A stretch of DNA of 33,991 nt. It comes from Legionella genomosp. 1 (GTDB taxonomy: Bacteria; Pseudomonadota; Gammaproteobacteria; Legionellales; Legionellaceae). Shown here in pieces: positions 7,908-15,356 of this stretch. Under the pieces are notes generated by a model. That model did not search any database. It had not been told where the DNA came from and saw only the letters and a program-made list of their open reading frames with translations. Every line of letters begins with the position of its first letter. The stretch's first letter is position 1. The DNA lies in NCBI GenBank assembly GCA_945878975.1, contig CAMCUM010000026.1, positions 1 to 33,991 of the forward strand, written 5' to 3'. The position numbers and the translations under genes are program-made.

Positions 7908-8453
7908 TCATGTGTTATCTGCAATTTTATTAATGGTTTTTTGAAATCCTATGTGCGTTGGTAATATTAAAATAGTTAAAGAGTGTTTCTGTATAAGCTT
8001 CATTATTTTGGGTTTGGTTAGTAGCTTATAAAATAAAATTAATTTGATAATATGCCATTGAATGGATATTTTGGGTTTATATAGCTCGCTTTCTTTGATG
8101 TTCCTAGGGAGGTGCCCGTCTTTGTTAAAAAATCTTTTAATGGACCGTTTGAAAAAACGCCAAAAGCATATAAAAACCGAACAATTTAAAAGAATAACTA
8201 AATCAGCATAAGGCAATCGTTGTTCAAGTGTATTTAAGTGATTGCCATCAATTATCCAAGAGGGTTTGCTACACAACTGCTGTAATATTAGCTTCCATTG
8301 GTTAGGATCAACGCGTTGCCATCCTTCAAGCCAGTAATAATCATCCAGGTGAAAAACCGGTATTTGTAATGCTTTACCTAAATGCACGCTAAAAGTTGTT
8401 TTTCCTGAGCCGGGAGACCCAACAATCAAAATACGCTTAGACTGTTTAATCAT
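7908..8453 (-). CDS. P-loop kinase, adenylate kinase/FlaR-like
   Basis: A 181-aa NTP-binding protein. Walker A is GSPGSGKT at residues 12-19. LDDYYWLEGWQRVDP follows as the acceptor-binding region, as in the so-called DNA topology modulation (FlaR-related) group, then SWIIDGNHLNT and an Arg-rich LID-like helix (FKRSIKRFF). The start overlaps the end of the oxygenase gene by 8 bases, so they are translated together. Nikkomycin and polyoxin pathways phosphorylate the nucleoside 2'-OH cryptically and remove it at the end. A small kinase in this operon is the obvious candidate for that step, or for self-protection by phosphorylating the product. The family call is firm; the substrate is inference. 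Confidence 0.8.
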   Translation of the reverse strand: MIKQSKRILIVGSPGSGKTTFSVHLGKALQIPVFHLDDYYWLEGWQRVDPNQWKLILQQLCSKPSWIIDGNHLNTLEQRLPYADLVILLNCSVFICFWRFFKRSIKRFFNKDGHLPRNIKESELYKPKISIQWHIIKLILFYKLLTKPKIMKLIQKHSLTILILPTHIGFQKTINKIADNT

Positions 8454-9111
8454 AAATGGCTTGAACTGATCTGCCTGGAGCGACTATTCGGTCAACTTGG
8501 TTCCAGAAGGCTACTTGAAGTGCGATACGTTCTTTACCCTTTTTATTCATAGGACAAACACGATGCCAAGAATTGTCTGCTCTGACAAACGCCACAGAGG
8601 TATTGCTGCTAGGAAGAAATGATTCAAAGTCTCTTTGGTCTTCTGTAAGAAAATGTAATAGTCCACCCCAGGGAGCTTCCCAGGTATCATTTAAGAAAAT
8701 CATATGAGTTGCGCGAATACATTCTTTATCTGTATGCGCAGAAATATAATCCTCATGGCGGTAACGTTTTAAAGTGATCTCCATTGGGCATTGTGTCACA
8801 TCGGTATCTAACAGTGTACTTAATGCAGTACGGTAGGCTGCGCCATGTAGTTGTTCAATACATTCTATCCATATGGGAGAAGGTTCAGATACTTTGTTAT
8901 ATTCATTATCTCCTATGGCTAATAAAATGTTGTTAACTACCTGGTATGTTTTATCACTGCCACTTGAACGTGTGGATTTATAATTACCTGCGCTGGGTAA
9001 ATCTTTTAATAAATCATCTGCATAGGACGGAGGAAGAAATTCATAAATCGTACTATATTTGAAGGGGCTTTTTTTAAGAGTGGCTGTAGTTAACGCATTT
9101 ATATTTAGCAT
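8446..9111 (-). CDS. 2OG-Fe(II) oxygenase (prolyl-hydroxylase-like fold), copy 1
   Basis: A 221-aa non-haem iron dioxygenase. The facial triad is visible as AHTDKE (His126, Asp128) and NSWHRV (His183). RIALQVAFW supplies Arg195 for 2-oxoglutarate. Between them lies DTWEAPWGGLLHF, which resembles the matching part of the oxygenase at 27728. I prefer ATG 9111 to the upstream in-frame TTG at 9129 because GAAGAGAG then lies at ribosome-binding distance. It overlaps the kinase gene and follows the phosphatase gene. Nikkomycin/polyoxin assembly uses two 2OG dioxygenases (NikI and NikM roles) to hydroxylate and then oxidatively cut octosyl acid. This cluster also has exactly two. Which one does which step cannot be told. 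Confidence 0.85.
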   Translation of the reverse strand: MLNINALTTATLKKSPFKYSTIYEFLPPSYADDLLKDLPSAGNYKSTRSSGSDKTYQVVNNILLAIGDNEYNKVSEPSPIWIECIEQLHGAAYRTALSTLLDTDVTQCPMEITLKRYRHEDYISAHTDKECIRATHMIFLNDTWEAPWGGLLHFLTEDQRDFESFLPSSNTSVAFVRADNSWHRVCPMNKKGKERIALQVAFWNQVDRIVAPGRSVQAIYD

Positions 9112-9140
9112 TTTTAATACTCTCTTCAACAGTGAAACTT

Positions 9141-9857
9141 TTACGAAAATCGATATTTGTTCCTAAAATAAGTGAGCATATCAAGACAGTCTTTCGGTTG
9201 CATACCCAAATTTTCTAAATAACCATCAATATTGCCATACTTTTCTGTAATATATTCTATGACTAAAAGAGCTGTTTTTGAATTAGGGGTCAACCTATGT
9301 ATGTAATGTTCTTTTGTCCACCCTTTTTTTATCCAACTCTCTTCAAAATAATCAATATTTTGGGTTAAATATCGTCCGCTTTCTACGTAGTCATGAATAA
9401 TATCTTCGGTAGTAAAGCCTAAGAGCATCATGAATAAGATAGCAACTAAACCTGTTCTATCTTTTCCTGCAAAGCAGCCAATTACACAACGTGCATCATA
9501 GTTTTCTGATAAAAATATGAAAATTTTCTTCAATTGTTGTTCGTTATTTTGTAATAAACCTATATAGGAATCAAAGTAGTCATAAAAGTTAGGAAATGGT
9601 TTTATTCTAAAATAATGGTCTTCATCTTGTATCGGAAATGATTGCCAGTGAACTCCTGCTTTAATTAATGTAAGCGGTCTTCCTCTCTTGGTTAGTTCTG
9701 CTTCACTTCGTAGGTCAATATAATAACTTATCCCTAGATCTTCTACAATATTGTTTATTTCAGAATGAGTGAGGTGAACTAATTCTCCACTGCGATATAT
9801 GGAAGTTTCGCGGGGCTCTATTATTTTTTTTTCACAAAGGGGTCTGAAATTAATCAT
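9141..9857 (-). CDS. CX5R phosphatase, tyrosine-phosphatase superfamily
   Basis: A 238-aa phosphatase of the Y_phosphatase3 type. The catalytic loop is GCFAGKDRTGL, with Cys128 and Arg134, preceded by the N-terminal YRSGEL and DLRSEAEL motifs usual for the group. The acid is probably one of the Asp residues in the QDEDHYF loop. The gene starts 7 bases after the TruD-like gene. NikL/PolJ, which dephosphorylate octosyl-acid-type nucleosides in nikkomycin and polyoxin biosynthesis, are phosphatases of this kind. A nucleoside phosphatase in the same operon therefore fits better than protein dephosphorylation. It could also be a secreted host-directed phosphatase, but there is no signal and the operon context argues against that. 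Confidence 0.85.
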   Translation of the reverse strand: MINFRPLCEKKIIEPRETSIYRSGELVHLTHSEINNIVEDLGISYYIDLRSEAELTKRGRPLTLIKAGVHWQSFPIQDEDHYFRIKPFPNFYDYFDSYIGLLQNNEQQLKKIFIFLSENYDARCVIGCFAGKDRTGLVAILFMMLLGFTTEDIIHDYVESGRYLTQNIDYFEESWIKKGWTKEHYIHRLTPNSKTALLVIEYITEKYGNIDGYLENLGMQPKDCLDMLTYFRNKYRFS

Positions 9858-9864
9858 TTCTGGC

Positions 9865-10902
9865 TTATGGTAATTGTTTTAGTAATTGTTGAAGAAACTG
9901 TGCAATGGCGATTGTCGCGTAAGATCCTGTAGTGAGGTAAAATGAAAGTGATATAGAATAATGTCCTGGGTTTAGGTTATCTGGCGTAATATCATTGATA
10001 TAGATTTTTGTTTGTATTACGGGATTGCGTTTATAGGGAACTTCAATAAATGATGCGCCATCTGTAATGACGCGAGTATTATTGATCAGCTCTTTTTGAG
10101 TTATCATGTTTATAATATCATCGGGTTTATTTGGGAAACAATAATCAACACCGTCTAATTGTTTGGTGTAAAAAGATATTTTTTCTAAACGTAAATATTG
10201 CGTAATTGCTTCATTCCATTTATGCGAATAATATGCTGATTGGTAGAAAGCCAAGAGTTTATTATCCATGGCAGAAATGAATTCTGCTGGGTCATTATAG
10301 GATAGTCTGGCAAGGTGACCAGCAGCGCTATTTTGCGCTGCTATTTCCTGCTGAGCTTGGGCATAGTTTTTTTCATTTAATGCTTTTCCAATAAGATGAG
10401 TGTTTTTGCACTGATTGGGTAGTCCAAATCGCTGACTGCCATAGTAATTTAAAAAATACAAAAAATACTCTTCACCTGTTACAAGGTCCTGAACAGCTTG
10501 AGGTGATAAATTTCTAACTTTAATTTTAAAGCAATTGCCGTGTAGTTTGGCAACTTTTAATGGTTCTTGACCAGCGCCATAATAAGTTATATTTATGAAT
10601 GGGAGGTTTTCTCTTGAGTAGCTTTTATTAAAGGTTTTAAGTGATTCTTTGGAAATACAAATAGGCATGGAAATATACTGGGTTGTGATAGCATCTTCAT
10701 CTTTTAAACCAGCATAACCTACTTCATTATTTAGTATTTTAAAATGATTGGCTATGATATCAATCATTTCAAAGGTAGTGAACCCAATTTTTTTCACTAT
10801 ATAGTACTGAGTTGTACCCTCATTAAATGGCGTGCACTGCAGATGTAAAACCTCGGATACTTGGAAGTCTTCAGGAATTTTTTTCACTTGATAATGTAAC
10901 AT
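9865..10902 (-). CDS. TruD-family pseudouridine synthase, probably pathway-specific (MalD/PumJ role)
   Basis: A 345-aa protein covering the whole TruD fold. The catalytic motif is GYAGLKDEDAITTQ, with Asp68 at the position of E. coli TruD Asp80. NYYGSQRFG and the C-terminal LTTGSYATIAIAQFL match the conserved core. Housekeeping TruD modifies U13 of tRNA-Glu. In malayamycin (MalD) and pseudouridimycin (PumJ) biosynthesis TruD homologues supply pseudouridine 5'-phosphate, the C-nucleoside precursor. This gene is embedded in the operon, 24 bases after the CmlA-like gene and 7 before the phosphatase, and the TruD insertion region is divergent. A biosynthetic role is therefore likely, though a relocated housekeeping copy cannot be excluded without the rest of the genome. 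AAGGGA precedes ATG 10902. Confidence 0.85.
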   Translation of the reverse strand: MLHYQVKKIPEDFQVSEVLHLQCTPFNEGTTQYYIVKKIGFTTFEMIDIIANHFKILNNEVGYAGLKDEDAITTQYISMPICISKESLKTFNKSYSRENLPFINITYYGAGQEPLKVAKLHGNCFKIKVRNLSPQAVQDLVTGEEYFLYFLNYYGSQRFGLPNQCKNTHLIGKALNEKNYAQAQQEIAAQNSAAGHLARLSYNDPAEFISAMDNKLLAFYQSAYYSHKWNEAITQYLRLEKISFYTKQLDGVDYCFPNKPDDIINMITQKELINNTRVITDGASFIEVPYKRNPVIQTKIYINDITPDNLNPGHYSISLSFYLTTGSYATIAIAQFLQQLLKQLP

Positions 10903-10926
10903 AGTGTCCCTTTAATATATGATGCA

Positions 10927-12507
10927 TTAATAAGTCCATTCTGCGCGAGCAAATGGCTTCAGTGCTTTTATACTTGATTGCCTGCATTTTTCAAGTAATT
11001 TATCTGCTTCAATCAGTTGCGGTGAATCTGCTGTATACTCGAGACCCATTACATGCCTTAGCCAGGGTTCCTGACCCATTGCATAGATCACTACTTCAGC
11101 ACATTGTAAATCTCGTACCATTAGCCATGCTTTATCGCAGTTCGATCCACTTAATCTTCTTGACTGATCAAAGTCTCTTTGAATTTGCTTAGTGAACAGT
11201 GGGCCGTAAGACCAGCTCATTGGCGCTCCTTGGCACTCCATCCCAATAAAAAGCATATCAACAGGACTCATTAAAGAGGCTAGTTTTTTATAGAGCGTAT
11301 TATCGATGTTATTGGAGTCAACAGCAAATAATATAGATTTATTAGCAATTTTTAAGTGATAAGCCAATTTACTGTGGATATTTAAATCGCCATGTTCTCC
11401 TAAAAACGGGATTCCAGTTATGACTCCATCTAATAGTGCAATTTTCTCTAACTCTTTGATGCTGATGACGGACTCAAAGCCTATATGTTTCAGCATCAAC
11501 TTTAGCGAAGGATCAGCTAAGAAGCCAGAGTTGTTTTCAGGTACTACTATCGTTTTAATTTGTTGACGTATCTGTAGTAATGTTTCCAAATTCACATGAT
11601 CTTGGTGTGCATGGGTGATAAGCACATAATCAATATTGTCTGGCAAATCATGATAATTAAAGCAGTTTTGATCTGGTTTTGAGTGATAATTAATAAAAGG
11701 GTCGATGAGTATGGCGCTGTGTTTTGTTTCTATAAGCACGCAGGCGTGACCAAAATAACGTATACGAAGTTTGTCTTCTCGATATTTAGTATGTATAGAG
11801 TCTGGTGGTGTATTGGTGAAAAAATTAGCGAATTTCTGCTGATCTTGTTCTGAAATAGGAAGCATGTCTCGTAATCTTTCTAATTGGCATGGAGTTCTTC
11901 GACTTTGAACTAAATGGTCTATTACTTTATCGGAAAAAGGAATAGGAAGCAGCATATCTTTTACTGCCGGTATTCGTGGGGTACTTAGTACGAAAGGTCT
12001 TGCATCTGACGCAATTTGGGATAAAAGTATAGCTTGACCGCTACAGTTGTAGTATTGCCTATAGATCATTGGTTCTATGATGCGGATGTTTGCGCGATGA
12101 TACATGTCATAAACCAATTCCACACAACCTAAAAGAGGTTCTGCAATTTCAGCATAGATGCTTTCTAAAGAAAATCCAACTTCAAGTTCTAAACGGCGGC
12201 TTAAATTATCTATAGCTATAGCCAACTTGGAAACAGCATCATTTTTTGCCAAAATATCAGCACAAAGATTGCTTACTTCTATTGTTTTATTTCCTGTTAA
12301 ATTAACATAAGGACCACCGATAAGTTTAGGGTTTTCACAGGCTTTTTGGTGTAGTTCAGGGTGGGTCAAATAAGATCGTAAGATATTTAAATATTGTTTA
12401 TTTAAGATGGCTCCTGATGTCATGGGTGACACCAAATTTGCCCATGCATACCAATTAAAAATTAACGGTTCAAAACAAACATCTGGTTTTAACCAACAGT
12501 CTTTCAA
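10927..12507 (-). CDS. CmlA-type diiron beta-hydroxylase (metallo-beta-lactamase fold)
   Basis: A 526-aa protein. The N-terminal domain has EPLIFNWYAWANLVSP and the NPKLIGGPYVNL stretch typical of CmlA-like enzymes. The C-terminal domain is a metallo-beta-lactamase fold with THAHQDH (His299, His301, Asp303, His304), GEHGDLN (Glu371) and VDSNN (Asp397). The intervals of 72 and 26 residues equal those I recall for the CmlA diiron ligands, including Glu where hydrolases have His. I could not place the last ligand; His485 in WLRHVMG is one option. CmlA hydroxylates the beta-carbon of an amino acid held on an NRPS carrier domain in chloramphenicol biosynthesis. The A-T-C NRPS at 23860 is the likely partner. 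The start is TTG 12507, justified by GAGGAAC just upstream and no nearby ATG. Confidence 0.85.
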   Translation of the reverse strand: MKDCWLKPDVCFEPLIFNWYAWANLVSPMTSGAILNKQYLNILRSYLTHPELHQKACENPKLIGGPYVNLTGNKTIEVSNLCADILAKNDAVSKLAIAIDNLSRRLELEVGFSLESIYAEIAEPLLGCVELVYDMYHRANIRIIEPMIYRQYYNCSGQAILLSQIASDARPFVLSTPRIPAVKDMLLPIPFSDKVIDHLVQSRRTPCQLERLRDMLPISEQDQQKFANFFTNTPPDSIHTKYREDKLRIRYFGHACVLIETKHSAILIDPFINYHSKPDQNCFNYHDLPDNIDYVLITHAHQDHVNLETLLQIRQQIKTIVVPENNSGFLADPSLKLMLKHIGFESVISIKELEKIALLDGVITGIPFLGEHGDLNIHSKLAYHLKIANKSILFAVDSNNIDNTLYKKLASLMSPVDMLFIGMECQGAPMSWSYGPLFTKQIQRDFDQSRRLSGSNCDKAWLMVRDLQCAEVVIYAMGQEPWLRHVMGLEYTADSPQLIEADKLLEKCRQSSIKALKPFARAEWTY

Positions 12508-12526
12508 TTTAGTTCCTCATAAAAAA

Positions 12527-13879
12527 TTATACCAAAGATAGTTTGGTTACCTGTTCGTTGTGAGTAGGGATATTGTTGGCCACAGAGGTTGGTTTGTCGC
12601 CATCCAATGCATAAAACAGTTCAAAATATTTTCTGGCAATTGCTGGATCTAAATAATTAGTAGGAAAAAATTGCCGGTTAAACTCGCCAACCTCTTCTAT
12701 GGTCATGTCTTCACGTAAAAATTGATAGGAGGTATAAATAGTAGGTCGTATACGCGCACCATGATGCAAGCATGTTTCAATGGTAAATTTAACATTTTCA
12801 GGTGTATCACCGGGTATTCCTAGCATAATAAAGCAATTTAGTTCTACATTAAATTCATTACATATCAGTACCATTTCTTCAAATGGTTTTAATATTTCTT
12901 GTTTACATTTAGGTAGACCCATGGCTGCTTTTTCTGTAAAGGATTCAATGCCTAGACTAATGCGAATACAACCACTAGCCGCCATTTCTTTTACCAAAGC
13001 ACGATTGAGACATTTTAATACTGTAATGCATTTCCATGGATATCGAATTTCTTCCTGTGAAATTTTAGAGCAAAACTCATGTACCCAGTTATGATGTAAA
13101 GTAAACGTAGGACAATAAAAGGAAACGTATTCAAATGGTTGCTTGATAAAAGAGTCTTTAATGTATGCTATTGTTCTATCAACCGATAACCGTCGTTCTA
13201 TTTTCCCCTGCATGGGTGGTACGTCACAGAAAGGGCAGCAAAAAGGGCAGCCTCTAGCTAAGGGGATCACTAATTCTTGTCGTTGTGGTATACCACAAAA
13301 TTTATTTAAATCGTTGCGGTACATAAAGTTATAACTGGTATAGGGGATTTCAGTAACATCGGGTAAAACCCAATGCTCTGAATTTAAGTAGACGCCCTCA
13401 ATGGGAGTGTCATCACGGGATAGCAAGACACCAGGAGGCTGTTTGTTTACATCGTTTAAATATTGTAGATAGGCTAAAACACCAGACTCGTAATCTCCAG
13501 TTGCATGCACGGCATTGATTTCGAATTGAAAAAAGAAACGAGGAATTTGTTTGCTCAGGCGTCCAAAGGTAATAACGTGTGCTTGTGGGCAGAATACTTC
13601 TTTATATTTCATAAAACGAGGAAAAGTATCTACAGCATCAAAATCATTCATTAATACAATGACATCGAAGGGCTGCATTAATAAATCACATATTTCTTTC
13701 CAAGTGTAGTTCAAGGCACCCGCATCAATACACGTTACTGTCAATTGCGTATCGGCTTGACGCAAATAGCTGCCAACTTGAAAAAGAGGTAGATGGTGTC
13801 CTGCGTTAAAATAACTGGGGATATAAGGTGGAATAACACAAAGAATATTGCTAATTGTATTTTTTGAGAGGTGATTCAT
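12527..13879 (-). CDS. Radical SAM enzyme with N-terminal B12-binding-like domain (NikJ/PolH role)
   Basis: A 450-aa protein. The N-terminal 140 residues have the Rossmann build of B12-binding-type radical SAM enzymes (NILCVIPPYIPS, FDVIVLMNDFD) but no DxHxxG motif, so cobalamin may not be bound. The radical SAM core shows RGCPFCCPFCDVP, with cluster cysteines 211, 215 and 218, then RISLGIESF and IMLGIPGDTPE. The gene follows the enolpyruvyltransferase by two bases, with GGAGCT inside the preceding gene as ribosome binding site. In nikkomycin/polyoxin biosynthesis the radical SAM enzyme NikJ/PolH acts directly after the enolpyruvyltransferase, cyclising 3'-enolpyruvyl nucleotide into octosyl acid phosphate. 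The pairing here strongly suggests the same step, with pseudouridine phosphate as the base substrate. Confidence 0.9.
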   Translation of the reverse strand: MNHLSKNTISNILCVIPPYIPSYFNAGHHLPLFQVGSYLRQADTQLTVTCIDAGALNYTWKEICDLLMQPFDVIVLMNDFDAVDTFPRFMKYKEVFCPQAHVITFGRLSKQIPRFFFQFEINAVHATGDYESGVLAYLQYLNDVNKQPPGVLLSRDDTPIEGVYLNSEHWVLPDVTEIPYTSYNFMYRNDLNKFCGIPQRQELVIPLARGCPFCCPFCDVPPMQGKIERRLSVDRTIAYIKDSFIKQPFEYVSFYCPTFTLHHNWVHEFCSKISQEEIRYPWKCITVLKCLNRALVKEMAASGCIRISLGIESFTEKAAMGLPKCKQEILKPFEEMVLICNEFNVELNCFIMLGIPGDTPENVKFTIETCLHHGARIRPTIYTSYQFLREDMTIEEVGEFNRQFFPTNYLDPAIARKYFELFYALDGDKPTSVANNIPTHNEQVTKLSLV

Positions 13880-13881
13880 TA

Positions 13882-15249
13882 TTACAGCTCCATTTCATTT
13901 TTATAAATTCCCATATCTGCACCCATACTCTGTAAGTTTTTAATGAAATCAACGTAACCGCGAAACAGGTGATGGAAGTTGGTAATTGAGGTTACGCCTG
14001 GTGCTCCTATCGCTAGAATAAGTAATAGGGCCGCCGCCCTTAAATCAGGGCAAATAATATGATCTTGTGCCTTTTGAAGAGGGATTGGATCAATGATAAT
14101 GCTGTTATTGTTTTGCTTCAGGTTAAGTCCAAACTTGTTAGCTTCAGCAATGTAGTTAAAACGATCATGCCATACATTTTCAGTGATATCGCTTTTGCCT
14201 TGTGCTTTAAGTAACAGAGGGATTAGCAGCGGATGGTGGTCTGTACATACTCCTGCTACAGAAATGGCAATCGATTGTGCGTTCATTTTTTTTGTCGATT
14301 TAACGAGTATGTTGGGGTGTTCTACAGTATGAGAAACGCCAATTTTATGCAACAGATCTAATTCTGGTTTTAAAATAGGCAAAGTACGATCTAGCGTTAT
14401 ATTAGTGAGGCAAAGCTGGATATCATGAAATCCAGCGATAGACATATAGGTAATAATTTCAGAAGGATCAGAAATAACTTGATGACTAACGTTTTTGTTG
14501 GGTGCTTGATATTCGATTTCAATTCTTGATGAGTTATAAAAGACTCGGTAGCCCACTTTTTTTACAAAATCCAGTAGATCAATGGTTTCAGATTTTAAAA
14601 AAGGATTTAGCAAAGTGGTTTTACCTACTTTAACGGCTAAAGCCAACAAAATAGCTGTTTTTGTTGCTCCTGAGGTGAGTGGGCCAGTTACTTCGGTTTT
14701 GGAGTGAGAGTAATCATTAATGTTAATGACTGCTGCTTTGAGTGTTAGTGCCTCAGCAATTATGTTTGATCCTTCATGATGGACTTTAACAGAAAATCGT
14801 TCCATTATGTCTAAAACATGATTTACAGGGCGTTCAAATCCTGATTGTTTTTGCCCTATTTGACAGCCTCCGCTTTCGCCAAAAACACATTTCCCAAAAC
14901 GCGCTAACAATGCAGGCATTAGATATAGAGAACCATGCAGCTGTTTGCTTAGTTCATTGGGAACGTGATGGTCGAAAAGATGGGCTGTATTAACGAAAAC
15001 TTCATTTTTATCTGTATTAAACTCACATTTTGCTCCGAGAACATTCATGATTTCCACCATGACATCGGTGTCGAGCAGGTTAGGCACATTTAGTAATCGG
15101 ATATCAGAAAAGGGTAAAACTATGGCCGCGGAGATTAATAAATTGGAGGAGTGCCTATAGCCACTAATATTAATTGTGGCGTTTAAGAGCTTTGATTGCT
15201 TAACACGTAGCTGCTCAAAAGACCTACTCTTTTCAAAAGTTTCTAACAC
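13882..15249 (-). CDS. MurA-like enolpyruvyltransferase (NikO/PolA/MalO role)
   Basis: A 455-aa member of the EPSP synthase/MurA family. It keeps the MurA nucleophile loop (SGGCQIG, Cys129), the TD pair (VCTDHHP, Asp337) and the late Arg (CPDLRAAALL, Arg404). The MurA Lys-Asn pair that contacts UDP-GlcNAc (ISGAKNA in MurA) reads ISGYRHSS, so Lys22 is replaced by Arg32. This is therefore unlikely to be a normal MurA. In nikkomycin, polyoxin and malayamycin pathways a homologue adds enolpyruvate to the 3'-OH of UMP or pseudouridine phosphate; MalO prefers the latter. Together with the adjacent radical SAM gene and TruD homologue, that role fits. It is the first gene of the operon. The start is GTG 15249, with no ATG nearby, and the promoter lies so close that the message may be leaderless. 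Confidence 0.88.
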   Translation of the reverse strand: MLETFEKSRSFEQLRVKQSKLLNATINISGYRHSSNLLISAAIVLPFSDIRLLNVPNLLDTDVMVEIMNVLGAKCEFNTDKNEVFVNTAHLFDHHVPNELSKQLHGSLYLMPALLARFGKCVFGESGGCQIGQKQSGFERPVNHVLDIMERFSVKVHHEGSNIIAEALTLKAAVININDYSHSKTEVTGPLTSGATKTAILLALAVKVGKTTLLNPFLKSETIDLLDFVKKVGYRVFYNSSRIEIEYQAPNKNVSHQVISDPSEIITYMSIAGFHDIQLCLTNITLDRTLPILKPELDLLHKIGVSHTVEHPNILVKSTKKMNAQSIAISVAGVCTDHHPLLIPLLLKAQGKSDITENVWHDRFNYIAEANKFGLNLKQNNNSIIIDPIPLQKAQDHIICPDLRAAALLLILAIGAPGVTSITNFHHLFRGYVDFIKNLQSMGADMGIYKNEMEL

Positions 15250-15253
15250 GCGT

Positions 15254-15262
15254 ATTATACCA
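15254..15262 (-). promoter_or_regulatory. Extended -10 promoter for the main biosynthetic operon
   Basis: Read on the minus strand, TGGTATAAT is a perfect extended -10 element (TGnTATAAT). No good -35 is present, as is common for this class. The expected start of transcription, about 7 bases on, falls at or next to the GTG start codon 15249. The enolpyruvyltransferase may thus be translated from a leaderless mRNA. Confidence 0.5.
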
Positions 15263-15283
15263 AAAATATTTAGTATCGGGCAT

Positions 15284-15311
15284 TTTACAAAAAAAAAAGG
15301 TAAAATAATAT
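15284..15311 (+). promoter_or_regulatory. Divergent promoter for the PreA-like gene (TTTACA-16-TAATAT)
   Basis: TTTACA at 15284-15289 and TAATAT at 15306-15311 are separated by 16 bases. The start of transcription would lie about 40 bases before ATG 15357. It shares the 107-base gap with the extended -10 promoter of the opposite operon, so both arms of the cluster could be controlled together. The region is very A/T-rich, so the match is only suggestive. Confidence 0.35.
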
Positions 15312-15356
15312 GATTTTAAATTCTTTATTAAAAAATATAATTCTTAAGCATTGGAT

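Noticed and set aside
9865-10902. Plain housekeeping TruD
   Set aside because: Not excluded, but the tight operon with an enolpyruvyltransferase, radical SAM enzyme and nucleoside-type phosphatase makes a pathway role more likely.
10927-12507. Metallo-beta-lactamase resistance gene
   Set aside because: The long N-terminal domain and the Glu in place of a His ligand match CmlA-type oxygenases, not hydrolases.
13882-15249. A second MurA for cell-wall synthesis
   Set aside because: The UDP-GlcNAc-contacting Lys-Asn pair is replaced and the neighbours are biosynthetic, not cell-wall genes.
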